Assembly (NCBI RefSeq): GCF_000828085.3
Contig: NZ_JXCA02000001.1
Span: 1,254,478 to 1,295,612, forward strand
Direction: 5' to 3'
From: Scytonema tolypothrichoides VB-61278
GTDB lineage: Bacteria > Cyanobacteriota > Cyanobacteriia > Cyanobacteriales > Nostocaceae
Length of the DNA: 41,135 bases
The number at the start of each line of letters is the position of its first letter. Positions within the stretch are counted from its first letter, which is position 1. Under the pieces are notes generated by a model. The model saw only the letters and a list, made by a program, of their open reading frames with translations, searched no databases and had not been told where the DNA came from. Of this stretch, positions 1-7,378 are shown in pieces. The position numbers and the translations under genes were made by a program.

Positions 1-197
1 AAATCTGGCAGCCTTAATAAGAACGAGTACCCGACTTCGACCACTAATAAACAAGACGTTCAGCGAAGCCTGCCGTTAGGCATAGGCTGCCAGATTTTTA
101 GGGGACAATGCGTCGGCAGCCTTATTGCAACGAGTACGCGTCTTGCTTGACAGATCAACAGACAAAGGCTGCCCAATTTTTTAGGGGACAATGCGTC
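1..197. repeat. Two tandem hairpin-forming repeat units
   Basis: Two copies of a unit lie head to tail. Each opens with GGCAGCCTTA, carries AACGAGTAC soon after, closes with the complementary AGGCTGCC, and ends with a T-run followed by TTAGGGGACAATGCGTCG (near 97-114 and 181-198). In the first unit the stem is 14 bp (1-14 against 84-97). The first unit is about 25 bp longer because its loop holds an extra palindromic piece containing GCCTGCCGTTAGGC (near 68-82), which looks like a small dispersed repeat inserted in the loop. Each stem followed by T resembles an intrinsic terminator or small structured RNA. No coding frame explains the repeats. The window edge may cut further copies. Confidence 0.6.
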
Positions 198-380
198 GTC
201 GTCTTTCATCCCCGGTCTAAAGAACGGAGTTCGGCACATAGTGCCTGCTCCTGGGGGGCTTTCAGTCTCCCGCGCGAATCACCGTAAGTCGTGTAGAAAG
301 TGATGCACTAGCGTCACTTTCACTCCGTGAGTGAGATAAAGGCTGTAGGAAAATGCTCCGAGTGTGATTGCAACAGGTGA
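198..380. other. Non-coding stretch with two short hairpins
   Basis: No gene is supported here. Two inverted repeats are visible: GGCACATAGTGCC (233-245) and an 8-bp stem GAAAGTGA/TCACTTTC (296-321). The first is nested between a C-run (near 210) and a G-run (near 252) that could pair, so this may be part of a structured RNA or the degraded end of a mobile element. I cannot assign it to a known family. Confidence 0.4.
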
Positions 381-580
381 TTATAATACGCGCAGCCCTT
401 TTGGCAACGTATTTTTTTCAAGAATAAAGTTAGTGCAATAAATTATTAGACAAGCCGCACCTAGCGCAGCAAAACTTTCAAAAATCCATCCAATCCTAGT
501 CTTTTCCATTCTGTTACAAAAGCAATACCAGCGAAAATAACTGCCAACACAGCCCACGGTACAGACTTTCTTAACCTCAT
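381..580 (-). pseudogene. Small membrane protein ORF, apparently frameshifted
   Basis: Reading from an ATG at 580, which directly abuts the TGA of the upstream small ORF, the frame gives a hydrophobic helix (VPWAVLAVIFAGIAFV) and stops after 39 codons at 461. A different frame over the 3' half encodes a second hydrophobic segment (FAALGAACLIIYCTNFIL) and runs to 381. Joined by one frameshift near the TEWKR stretch they would make a roughly 65-residue protein with two membrane helices. I do not recognise the family. Either this is a broken gene or the true product is only the 39-residue form. Confidence 0.35.
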
Positions 581-760
581 TCAATGAGGCTTTTGTGAAA
601 ATCCAATTTCAGCGGCTAGCATTCCTAAAGTAAATGAACCTACTAACCAAGGACAGCTTACGTCCATAAAACCATTGAAGAAATAGTGGGGTGTCAGTCC
701 AATTAAAAAAGCAATGAAAATAACTGCTAACCAACCCCATAGATGACAAATAAGTAACAC
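581..760 (-). CDS. Hypothetical 59-residue membrane protein
   Basis: A GTG at 760-758 immediately follows the TAA of the NADAR gene, giving a 59-codon frame that ends in TGA at 581. It has two hydrophobic stretches (about residues 8-24 and 37-52), consistent with a two-helix inner-membrane protein. The arrangement stop-start (TAAGTG) and then stop-start again (TGAATG) suggests translational coupling with the NADAR gene and the next small ORF. No family is recognised. The absence of an ATG or clear ribosome binding site keeps confidence low. Confidence 0.4.
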   Translation of the reverse strand: MLLICHLWGWLAVIFIAFLIGLTPHYFFNGFMDVSCPWLVGSFTLGMLAAEIGFSQKPH

Positions 761-1231
761 TTAATCAGAAACGATTGACAAAGATGGTAAATTGTGAATT
801 TCCTCACGCACACTCATAAGGATTCTACCGAGATGATTGTGACCCGTTTTATCTACACCACAACCCCAAAAATAATCGGTTGGTGAGTTTTCTACAATCA
901 AGTTATCACCAGTCGTTAAAAGGATTTCTCTAATATCACTATGTGTCAGAAACTTCAGTAGTACAGCTTCTCGCATCACTTGAATTTTGACTTCCTCCCA
1001 GTCTAAACGAACTTGGCGCGTGCAGTCGCGTCCTAATGCTGCCGCAAGTTCTGGTGTTTCAGCACTATGGATAAGAGGTATGATCATAGCATCATCGGTT
1101 CCAACAAACTTTTGAGCTTGATAATAATGCTCAACTGTTGACCAAAACATGTCTTGCATGACGATTCCATGAGGAGAAAAATTGGAGAAACAGCCGTAGG
1201 GCTGCCAAACCTTGTAAAAGTAAATGGTCAT
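761..1231 (-). CDS. NADAR family protein (YbiA-like N-glycosidase)
   Basis: This 156-residue protein matches the NADAR (YbiA/DUF1768) family. Visible family features are the N-terminal FYKVWQPYGCFSNFSPH segment, the VEHYYQAQKF motif around residues 32-42 and the C-terminal FWGCGVDKTGHNHLGRILM segment. Characterised relatives cleave an N-glycosidic bond: plant and bacterial members remove reactive early riboflavin-pathway intermediates, and others act on ADP-ribose derivatives. Length is normal for the family and the ATG start at 1231 is clean. Two small hydrophobic ORFs follow without a gap. Substrate cannot be read from the sequence; riboflavin-intermediate damage control is the conservative assignment. 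Confidence 0.85.
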   Translation of the reverse strand: MTIYFYKVWQPYGCFSNFSPHGIVMQDMFWSTVEHYYQAQKFVGTDDAMIIPLIHSAETPELAAALGRDCTRQVRLDWEEVKIQVMREAVLLKFLTHSDIREILLTTGDNLIVENSPTDYFWGCGVDKTGHNHLGRILMSVREEIHNLPSLSIVSD

Positions 1232-1391
1232 TTGAAAATTGCTGTTTTATACATTAATATCCACTATCACGGTAGATACTAGCAAGAAACAGTCTGCCTT
1301 GAATTCCACCACAGTACTTGTCTCAAGGTAGAAGATTGCTTTCAAAATAAAGTTCTATGGTGAAGTCAAAAGTCGTAACGAGAGGTTAATA

Positions 1392-1880
1392 ATGGAGGCA
1401 AAAACTGAAAAGACCAACCAACGTGTCCCGTTGATTGTTGCTGGAATTTTCCTTGGTGTAGGTCTTAGTGGCTTCTTTGATGGCATTGTACTGCATCAGA
1501 TTCTTCAGTGGCATCATATGTTGAGTAACGTTCGACCTCTGACCACAATGTCTAATATAGATGTGAATACAGTCTGGGACGGCTTATTTCACGCGTTTGA
1601 TTGGATCATGACTGTAATTGGAGTGGTGTTACTATGGCGGGCAGGAGGGCGTGAAGATGTTCCTTGGTCATCCAATCTCTACTTTGGGTCAATACTTATC
1701 GGTGCTGGATTGTTCGATGTCGTTGAAGGAATCATTGACCATCAGATTCTTGGCATCCATCATGTCAAACCAGGACCGAATCAGTTAGCCTGGGATTTGG
1801 GATTTCTTGCTTTCGGTGCGCTTGTTGTTATCGTTGGGTTGGTATTGGTACAGAAAAACGGTAAAAATTATGAATTATGA
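1392..1880 (+). CDS. DUF2243 membrane protein
   Basis: This 162-residue protein has four hydrophobic segments (about residues 12-32, 64-84, 96-116 and 132-153). It carries the paired repeats GFFDGIVLHQILQWHH and LFDVVEGIIDHQILGIHH, each with D/E and HQILxxHH. That histidine-rich duplicated motif is the hallmark of DUF2243, a family of unknown function; metal or heme binding by the histidines is only a guess. The start is ATG. The stop lies inside the left arm of a 12-bp inverted repeat. It runs opposite to the NADAR gene upstream, with about 160 bp between the two starts for both promoters. Confidence 0.85.
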   Translation: MEAKTEKTNQRVPLIVAGIFLGVGLSGFFDGIVLHQILQWHHMLSNVRPLTTMSNIDVNTVWDGLFHAFDWIMTVIGVVLLWRAGGREDVPWSSNLYFGSILIGAGLFDVVEGIIDHQILGIHHVKPGPNQLAWDLGFLAFGALVVIVGLVLVQKNGKNYEL

Positions 1881-1908
1881 GTGTTCAATGAAAATTTCAT
1901 AATTCATA
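1869..1908. terminator. Hairpin at the end of the DUF2243 gene
   Basis: TATGAATTATGA (1869-1880) and TCATAATTCATA (1897-1908) are perfectly complementary over 12 bp with a 16-nt loop. The left arm includes the last codons and stop of the DUF2243 gene. There is no T-run after it, so intrinsic termination is uncertain. Confidence 0.4.
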
Positions 1909-1917
1909 ACTTGTATC

Positions 1918-2550
1918 ATGTCCGCAGATGCTTTTGAAAAAACAAGCTGGGTTTGGTAGAGTTCCCAGTTTCAACAACAAGTTGGAGAATGATTTGAGTA
2001 CCAATTATCTCGCTTTAATTGGGCTTTGCCAAACGTCTCACCTCAGTGGTCAATGAGTGCCTGGGTCCTGAAGTTGCTGAACTTTATTTTTTGGCTATTA
2101 CTGGGGTTATTTGTACTTTGGGTTGGTTGGCGTTTCTGGCGGGAACTTCGCCCTTATTTTGATTCTTGGCTGTCTGGTGACAATTGGACAAATTCTCAAG
2201 CAAAAACTGGGGAAAGTGAGTTATCAGTGGCTGAGTGGTTGACGCGATAAGCCGGAGGCTTTAGCTTGTGCGTATCGCAAGAATTTTCCCGTCAAGGTAA
2301 TTACCACGAGGCATGCCGTTATCTTTATTTCGCAATGTTGCAGCACTTGCATGGGCAAGGAATCCTCCCTCACAAATCTAGCCGTACAGATGGAGAATAT
2401 TTGCAATTGCTACGAATGTTTGCGACTTCAATGCAGCCGTATGAAACTTTAATGACCACTCACGAACAATTGTGTTTTGGCAATGCTGAAATTTCGGCAG
2501 ACAATTATCAGCATTGTCAGCAAGCGTATCGGGAGATTTGCAATACATGA
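1918..2550 (+). pseudogene. DUF4129 domain protein, broken by three in-frame stops
   Basis: One continuous frame of 211 codons from an ATG at 1918 encodes a cyanobacterial DUF4129 membrane protein: an N-terminal amphipathic segment, one membrane helix (LLNFIFWLLLGLFVLWVGW) and the C-terminal DUF4129 region (QGNYHEACRYLYFAMLQHL, then SSRTDGEYLQLLR). Three stops interrupt it: TAG at 1957, TGA at 1990 where FE would normally be preceded by Trp, and TAA at 2248. The last is carried by a 35-bp palindromic repeat inserted between WLTR and QEF. The reading frame is kept across the insertion. The ATGA at 2547-2550 overlaps the start of the next remnant, so this was an operon. It is a decayed gene, not an active one. 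Confidence 0.8.
2244..2278. repeat. 35-bp small dispersed palindromic repeat, copy 1
   Basis: Begins GCGATAAGCCG and ends GCGTATCGC, so its ends are inverted repeats (GCGATA/TATCGC). A second copy of identical length lies at 4216-4250 (28 of 35 positions equal). This copy sits inside the DUF4129 gene and contributes an in-frame TAA. It resembles the very small mobile repeats known from Nostoc genomes. Confidence 0.75.
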
Positions 2551-2624
2551 AACATTCAAACCGTCAAGCTTGGATTAGGGCGATAGCTTCGCTGCAGCAT
2601 AGCGGCAGATCGCATCAATATTAA
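2547..2624 (+). pseudogene. DUF4350 N-terminal remnant
   Basis: An ATG overlapping the DUF4129 stop (ATGA) opens a 25-residue frame beginning MKHSNRQAWIRAIA, which resembles the usual start of cyanobacterial DUF4350 proteins (MK-SNRRAW-). The frame then enters a short GCGAT...ATCGC repeat and stops at 2624. The following bases can be read as INIK-stop-SASPKVKANR, similar to the segment after the first membrane helix of that family, so the decay may extend to about 2660. The remaining gene is absent. Assignment rests on this short similarity and on position after DUF4129. Confidence 0.45.
2580..2613. repeat. Second type of small GCGAT...ATCGC repeat
   Basis: This 34-bp block begins GCGATAGC and ends AGATCGC, so the outer five bases are inverted. 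It lies where the membrane helix of the DUF4350 protein should begin. It shares the end design of the 2244 and 4216 repeats but not the core sequence. Confidence 0.4.
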
Positions 2625-2709
2625 ATAAAGTGCCAGTCCCAAGGTAAAGGCAAATCGTTCGTGTAAAATATTTTTTTGGCAACACAACCTTTATGGGACA
2701 TTGTAAATA

Positions 2710-3753
2710 ATGGCGGCTGACGCTTACGAACCCATTGCCAAGGCTGCACTCAATCAACATGGTGTAGTTCAGAAAGAACTTCGGTTTTTGGGTCATAGTG
2801 GAAACGTGACCTTTTATGTGGAAGCACCCGAGGAAAAGTTTCTCCTCCGTATCCACCAACCATTTTCAGGGTTACAGGATGATATATGGCTTAGACCAGA
2901 TGTTATTGAATCAGAACTTTTGTGGCTTGCAGCCTTGCGTGACCAGACCAACATCATAGTGCAAGAGCCAGTGCAAAATCTAGAGGGTAGATGGGTGACA
3001 CAAGTGTTAGCAGATGATACCCAAGATGTTTTTTATTGCACATTGCTACGTTGGATTGATGGCTACGTCTCGGATACTCATCGAACACCACAACAAGCTT
3101 ACCAGCTCGGCTCGTTAATGGCTCAACTACATCGCCATAGCAGTCAATGGAAATTACCACAAAATTTTGTACGCCCAATATTTGATGAAAATCGTCTGGG
3201 CACAGCACTATCAGGACTTTACCCAGCAGTATCCTATGGCTTGATTTCACCAGACCATTATAGGATGCTTACAGAAGCAACCCAAAAGATTGAAAGCACG
3301 ATGAAAACACTCGGTCAAGCACAAGATATTTGGGGATTAATTCATGCAGACTTACATGACACTAACTATCTATTTCACAACGAACAAATTCGACCAATTG
3401 ATTTCGCTCGTTGTGGCTTTGGATACTACCTTTATGATATTGCTGAGTCAATTCAATATTTACTGCCTGAAGTGAGATTCTCCTTTTTTGAAGGGTATCA
3501 AACTATTCGTAAGTTACCTGAGCATTACTTACAAATAGTAGAGGGATTCTTTATCATGGCAATAATATATAATTACTCGTTTCATCTAAATAATCCAAAA
3601 GAACATAAATGCATTTCAGATGATGTTCAACATATTGCCAAGAGGCACCTTCATAAATATCTTGAAGGTGAGTCGTTTTTGCTTGAATCACAACTTGTAC
3701 CTACCGAAGAAACCCGGAAAAAACAATTAGAGAGTGCAGAAGTGTGGCAGTAG
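2710..3753 (+). CDS. Aminoglycoside phosphotransferase-family kinase
   Basis: This 347-residue protein has the APH/choline-kinase fold. The N-lobe (1-100) includes FLLRIHQPF with the likely ATP-binding lysine position replaced by Arg. The Brenner-type catalytic loop HADLHDTNYLF gives Asp214 and Asn219, and IDFARCGFGYYLYDIAE gives the metal-binding Asp231. The overall pattern resembles homoserine kinase type II and stress-response kinase SrkA relatives that phosphorylate a small molecule or protein hydroxyl; the substrate is not predictable. The gene is intact although genes on both sides are decayed, so it may have inserted into or outlived the DUF4129-DUF4350-DUF58 cluster. The C-terminal 30 residues are charged and hydrophilic. 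Confidence 0.8.
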   Translation: MAADAYEPIAKAALNQHGVVQKELRFLGHSGNVTFYVEAPEEKFLLRIHQPFSGLQDDIWLRPDVIESELLWLAALRDQTNIIVQEPVQNLEGRWVTQVLADDTQDVFYCTLLRWIDGYVSDTHRTPQQAYQLGSLMAQLHRHSSQWKLPQNFVRPIFDENRLGTALSGLYPAVSYGLISPDHYRMLTEATQKIESTMKTLGQAQDIWGLIHADLHDTNYLFHNEQIRPIDFARCGFGYYLYDIAESIQYLLPEVRFSFFEGYQTIRKLPEHYLQIVEGFFIMAIIYNYSFHLNNPKEHKCISDDVQHIAKRHLHKYLEGESFLLESQLVPTEETRKKQLESAEVWQ

Positions 3754-3796
3754 ACAACGGGTAAGGGTTCAGTAAGATGTAGTTGTAAATTAACAA

Positions 3797-3976
3797 ATGC
3801 TTCCTTCTAAACGAGTTTATTTTTTATTGATACTGGGAATTGCGATAGCCCCAACTTTAGCCTTATTTACCAGCATTGGGACAAGTTTATTTATAACTTT
3901 GCTGTTTGATATTACCGTGCTGGGATTGATGGTTGTGGAGGGATTAGGCTTGAGATTACGCCACCATGATATTTAA
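3797..3976 (+). pseudogene. DUF58 protein, N-terminal fragment
   Basis: A 59-codon frame beginning MLPSKRVYFLLILGIAIAP encodes two membrane helices and then ends at TAA after GLRLRHHDI. This is the conserved N-terminus of cyanobacterial DUF58 (von Willebrand A-like) proteins, normally around 400 residues; the DUF58 domain itself is missing. A deletion between this fragment and the RDD remnant 20 bp downstream is the simplest explanation. DUF58 genes commonly sit with DUF4129, DUF4350 and RDD genes, which supports the call. Confidence 0.6.
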
Positions 3977-3996
3977 ACGTCAGTATAAAAATTATC

Positions 3997-4816
3997 ATGT
4001 ATAGATGGAATTGTGTTAAATTCAGCACACCAGAAAGTGTAGAGCTAGAATTCATCCTTGCCGAGATTGGTAACCGCGCTTGGGCACTACTGATTGACTA
4101 TCTCGTTTTGGGTGTAATATTGATACTGTTCTTAAGTGATTGGATAACACTTTCTATTCAATTAACTAATTTATGAACATCTATTTTCCGTGATAGAGCA
4201 GCTTTTTGGTTAGTGGCGATAAGCCGAAGGCTTGACGCTCCGCGTATCGCATCTCTCATTTCCTTCGCTATTTACGGTGGTTATTTTGTTTTTTTTTGAA
4301 ACTCTCTGGCAAGGTCAAACCCCTGGTAAACGCTTTGCAAAAATTCGTGTCGTGCGAGATGATGGTAGACCGATTGGGCTGCAACAAGCAACACTGCGTG
4401 CCTTACTGCGACCATTTGACGAAGTTTTGTTTATTGGGGCAATTCTTATCATGTTTAGTAACCAGGAAAAGCGTTTGGGTGATTTAGCAGCTGGCACAAT
4501 TGTGATTCAAACTCAGACACCCACTACATCAACAACTTTGACTATTTCAGAACAGGCAAAGTCTGTGAGCGAGCAATTGCTACAAATTGCCGATTTGTCA
4601 GCTATGTTACCTGATGATTTTGCCGTTATTCGAGAATATTTGTACAGACGTTCTGCAATGGCAGCAAAGGCAAGAACCTCAGTAGCTTTGCAATTAGCTA
4701 AGGATGTCAAAGCTATTATTCACTTAGAAAATATACCAGAAGCTGTCACCCCAGATGTGTTTTTAGAAGCTATTTACCTTGCATATCAAAAATTTTCAAA
4801 TTTTAGTCATGACTAA
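3997..4816 (+). pseudogene. RDD family membrane protein, frameshifted
   Basis: Reading from ATG 3997 gives an RDD protein (PESVELEF-LAEIGNRAWALLIDYLVLG). A TGA at 4174, a 35-bp repeat at 4216-4250 and a +1 shift in a run of nine T near 4290 follow. The second half continues in the shifted frame as FFFETLWQGQTPGKRFAKIRV, the conserved RDD motif, and ends SHD-stop at 4816. The repeat adds about 12 codons (AISRRLDAPRIA) without a stop. One stop, one insertion and one homopolymer shift make inactivation likely, though the shift alone could be a sequencing error. RDD proteins are small transport-like or accessory membrane proteins. Confidence 0.75.
4216..4250. repeat. 35-bp small dispersed palindromic repeat, copy 2
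   Basis: Same length and ends (GCGATAAGCCG...GCGTATCGC) as the copy at 2244-2278; 28 of 35 bases match and the differences cluster in the right half of the core. It lies within the RDD gene between the LFWLV and SLISFAIYGGYF segments, where it is translated in frame. Confidence 0.75.
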
Positions 4817-4821
4817 AATTT
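4798..4821. terminator. Perfect 24-bp palindrome shared by two convergent genes
   Basis: The 24 bases centred on TCATGA are a perfect palindrome. Both the RDD gene (+) and the DUF1868 gene (-) end inside it, so both proteins end in NFSHD and their coding ends overlap by 14 bp. The A/T arms would place U residues at the 3' end of both transcripts, so it may serve as a bidirectional terminator. Confidence 0.45.
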
Positions 4822-5603
4822 AAAACTGGCCAGTCTGGTTCACGATAATAGCGTGTCATGTCGTCAAACTTCCGTAGTTCGGCACGATGTATTGTCAATT
4901 CTAGGGAATTCTGGGCCCATTGCTGATTCAACTGAGAAAACATGGTAGCAAGGCGTTCATGGTCTAGATTGGGCGCAATTTCTCCAAAATAGCCCAATGT
5001 CACATGAGCGCTAAAGTGATAGTGTTGCTCAATCCCCAATGCCATTAAATTGGAATTTTGATAAATTGTTCGACGCAAGTTAACAATTTGTTCGTAGCTA
5101 GCTTCATTTTGAGGTACCAAACAAACGCCTATAGCCCTTGGCATCACCACAAGTCCTTGCATTTGCCAGCGAATAGGATGAATTTGCTTCCTCGTCGATT
5201 GTTGATACTGCCTAAAGATGTCCACAAAGCAAGAGCGTAACTGTTCTTCAAATTTTGGGTTTTTTTCGCGAGCATCATAGTAAGCACTATCCCAAATTAA
5301 ATCCGCCAAAGTCAAATGAAAGCTTGCAGGAGGTACAGGCACGATCCAATCAGAGTTTACTCTTAGCTGTAAAAGTTCCTGCTGGTAATCCTGTAAGTGT
5401 GCGTAGAAAGTAGAGTTGTCTGTTTCTTCTTCCCAAGGTGGGGTGATCACTGTATAGCCAGGAAAAGGTACTGCTTGCCTTCGTTGGTCTGAATGCGGCT
5501 GAAATTTAGAAGATGTCTGGATATGCTGGATCTGAGTTTTGTACGCTTCGCTTAGCGTCATCCGCGCTAAACGATTTAAGTAAATTTGATATTTGTCGTC
5601 CAA
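4803..5603 (-). CDS. DUF1868 protein, 2H phosphoesterase-like
   Basis: This 266-residue protein carries the two HxT motifs of the 2H phosphoesterase (LigT/2'-5' RNA ligase-like) superfamily: FHLTL with His96 and Thr98, and AHVTLGYF with His200 and Thr202. The spacing and the VPVPPASFHLT segment match DUF1868. Such enzymes hydrolyse cyclic or 2',5'-linked phosphodiesters; the physiological substrate here is unknown. The start is a TTG at 5603: an in-frame TAA lies two codons upstream, a GAGG sequence sits about 8 bases before it, and the family begins with the same MDDKYQ segment, so TTG is preferred over the internal ATG at residue 15. Confidence 0.8.
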   Translation of the reverse strand: MDDKYQIYLNRLARMTLSEAYKTQIQHIQTSSKFQPHSDQRRQAVPFPGYTVITPPWEEETDNSTFYAHLQDYQQELLQLRVNSDWIVPVPPASFHLTLADLIWDSAYYDAREKNPKFEEQLRSCFVDIFRQYQQSTRKQIHPIRWQMQGLVVMPRAIGVCLVPQNEASYEQIVNLRRTIYQNSNLMALGIEQHYHFSAHVTLGYFGEIAPNLDHERLATMFSQLNQQWAQNSLELTIHRAELRKFDDMTRYYREPDWPVLNFSHD

Positions 5604-5806
5604 CGTTTATATCCTCGAACTCCACGCTTACTGATTGTAGGCAAAATCACTTGCATTAAATCAGGGATTTAGAAAGTATTTAGCTTTTTTGAGGTGGTAG
5701 GGTGATGAGGAGAATAAGGAGCACCAAAGAAATATTATAAATAATGACTACTTTCCTCTGATTGTACCTACTTTCTCTAATTTCTCTAACAACAGTGAGG
5801 TTCCCT

Positions 5807-6793
5807 ATGCCAGTCTACTTTTACTGGGGTGAGGATGATTTTGCGATAGAAAAGGCGATCGCTCTTGTGCGCGATCGCGTTCTCGATCCCCTGTGGACAA
5901 GTTTTAACTACACAGTACTCCCAAACGATTTAGCTGATGCGCCGATTCAAGGATTAAATCAAGTGATGACACCACCTTTTGGCACTGGCGGACGTTTAGT
6001 ATGGCTTGCCAATACAACCGTTTGCCAGCAATCCTCAGAAAATGTGTTATCAGAACTGGAGCGAACTTTGCCAGTCATCCCCGAAGATTCATATTTGTTA
6101 CTCACCAGTAGTCACAAACCAGATGAGCGTCTTAAATCAACCAAAATTTTGAAAAAATTTGCTGAATTCAAGGAATTTTCTTTAATTCCACCTTGGAAGA
6201 CGGAACTACTGATGCAGTCTGTCAGTCAAGCTGCTCAAACAGTAGGAGTGAAACTAACTCAATCGAGTGTAGAGATGTTGGCAGATGCTGTAGGGAATAA
6301 TACACGCCTTCTCTACAATGAGTTGGAGAAATTACGGCTTTACGCTGAAGGCAGCAATCAACCTTTGGACACAAACGCCGTCGCTCAGTTAGTCCGAAAT
6401 ACAACTCAAAATAGCCTACAACTAGCCGCAACAATTAGAACAGGGGACACAGCTAGAGCTTTAGCGATATTAATCGATCTTATTAATGCTTGTGAACCTC
6501 CTTTGCGAATAGTTGCCACCCTCATTGGTCAATTTCGCACTTGGTTATGGGTCAAGCTCATGGTAGAAAGTGGTGAGCGCAATCCACAAGTTATTGCTAA
6601 AGCTGCGGAGATAGGCAATCCCAACCGCATTTACTATCTACAAAAAGAAATTCAATCTGTTTCTGTACAGCAGCTTATTGCCAGTTTACCTATATTGTTA
6701 GATTTAGAAGTTAGTCTCAAACAAGGAGCTTCAGAGATGTCAGTACTACAAACCAAAGTCATAGAGATTTGTCAAGTCTATCAAAGAACTTAA
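5807..6793 (+). CDS. holA: DNA polymerase III subunit delta
   Basis: A 328-residue protein beginning MPVYFYWGEDDFAIEKAI, the typical start of cyanobacterial HolA, which contains the degenerate P-loop-like segment of the clamp-loader fold. It continues through the domain II motif TLIGQFRTWLWVKLM and the C-terminal helical LEVSLKQGASEM segment. HolA opens the beta sliding clamp within the clamp loader. The longer frame upstream (from 5762) lacks family similarity, so the ATG at 5807 is chosen. A strong terminator follows directly after the stop, so the gene is probably the end of, or the whole of, its transcription unit. Confidence 0.9.
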   Translation: MPVYFYWGEDDFAIEKAIALVRDRVLDPLWTSFNYTVLPNDLADAPIQGLNQVMTPPFGTGGRLVWLANTTVCQQSSENVLSELERTLPVIPEDSYLLLTSSHKPDERLKSTKILKKFAEFKEFSLIPPWKTELLMQSVSQAAQTVGVKLTQSSVEMLADAVGNNTRLLYNELEKLRLYAEGSNQPLDTNAVAQLVRNTTQNSLQLAATIRTGDTARALAILIDLINACEPPLRIVATLIGQFRTWLWVKLMVESGERNPQVIAKAAEIGNPNRIYYLQKEIQSVSVQQLIASLPILLDLEVSLKQGASEMSVLQTKVIEICQVYQRT

Positions 6794-6827
6794 CACTCAA
6801 ACAAACATTTTCTTGTTTGAGTGTTTT
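6792..6827 (+). terminator. Intrinsic terminator after holA
   Basis: AACACTCAAACAA (6792-6804) pairs perfectly with TTGTTTGAGTGTT (6813-6825), followed by a short T-run. The stem starts inside the holA stop codon. Confidence 0.8.
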
Positions 6828-6898
6828 CTGGAACTTCTCACTCATAAAATAATTCACAGTGATTAAGATATCCCGACTGTAGTTGTTTCATCAAACAA

Positions 6899-7378
6899 AT
6901 GAAAAGATATTACCATCACTTTTTCCGACTTAGTCTAATTCGGATACTTGCCCAATCTTTGTTTGTGGGCACCGTTGCAACTGCAAGTTTGGTTTCTAGT
7001 ACTTTAGTTTTGAGTTCAAAAGCCGATGCTCAAGCTGCACAAGCAGTAAATCCAGGTGAACTTAGAAACTATGCTAGAGCTATGTTAAAAATGGAACCGG
7101 AGCGTCAAGAAGCCTTTGACCAAATTAAAAAAATTATGGGTACCGGGGAGGTACCAAAGATTGTTTGTAACGATAACAACAGCTTTAGTAGTCTTCCTGG
7201 CAAGGCAAGAGAAATTGCTGTGAATTACTGCCAACGCTATCAAAAAGCGGTTGAAGATAATGGTCTTTCTATTGATAGGTATAACACCATTACGACACAG
7301 GTTCAAGGTAATGATGATTTAAAACGAAAGATGTACAATGAATTACTTCGCCTACAAAAAATGCCTAAATACCCATAA
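6899..7378 (+). CDS. DUF4168 secreted protein
   Basis: This 159-residue protein has a basic N-terminus, a hydrophobic segment and an alanine-rich cleavage-like site near residue 45 (SSKADAQAAQA), consistent with export to the periplasm or thylakoid lumen. The mature part contains the DUF4168 pattern: LRNYARAMLKMEPERQEAFDQI, a cysteine pair (Cys102 and Cys122) that could form a disulfide, and YNTITTQVQGNDDLKRKM at the C-terminus. Function of the family is unknown. It stands alone between the holA terminator and a long non-coding stretch. Confidence 0.75.
   Translation: MKRYYHHFFRLSLIRILAQSLFVGTVATASLVSSTLVLSSKADAQAAQAVNPGELRNYARAMLKMEPERQEAFDQIKKIMGTGEVPKIVCNDNNSFSSLPGKAREIAVNYCQRYQKAVEDNGLSIDRYNTITTQVQGNDDLKRKMYNELLRLQKMPKYP

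Noticed and set aside
59-82. Integron attC-like site (CGTTAGGC)
   Set aside because: There is no matching complementary core at the other end, no integrase and no cassette structure; a dispersed palindrome explains it better.
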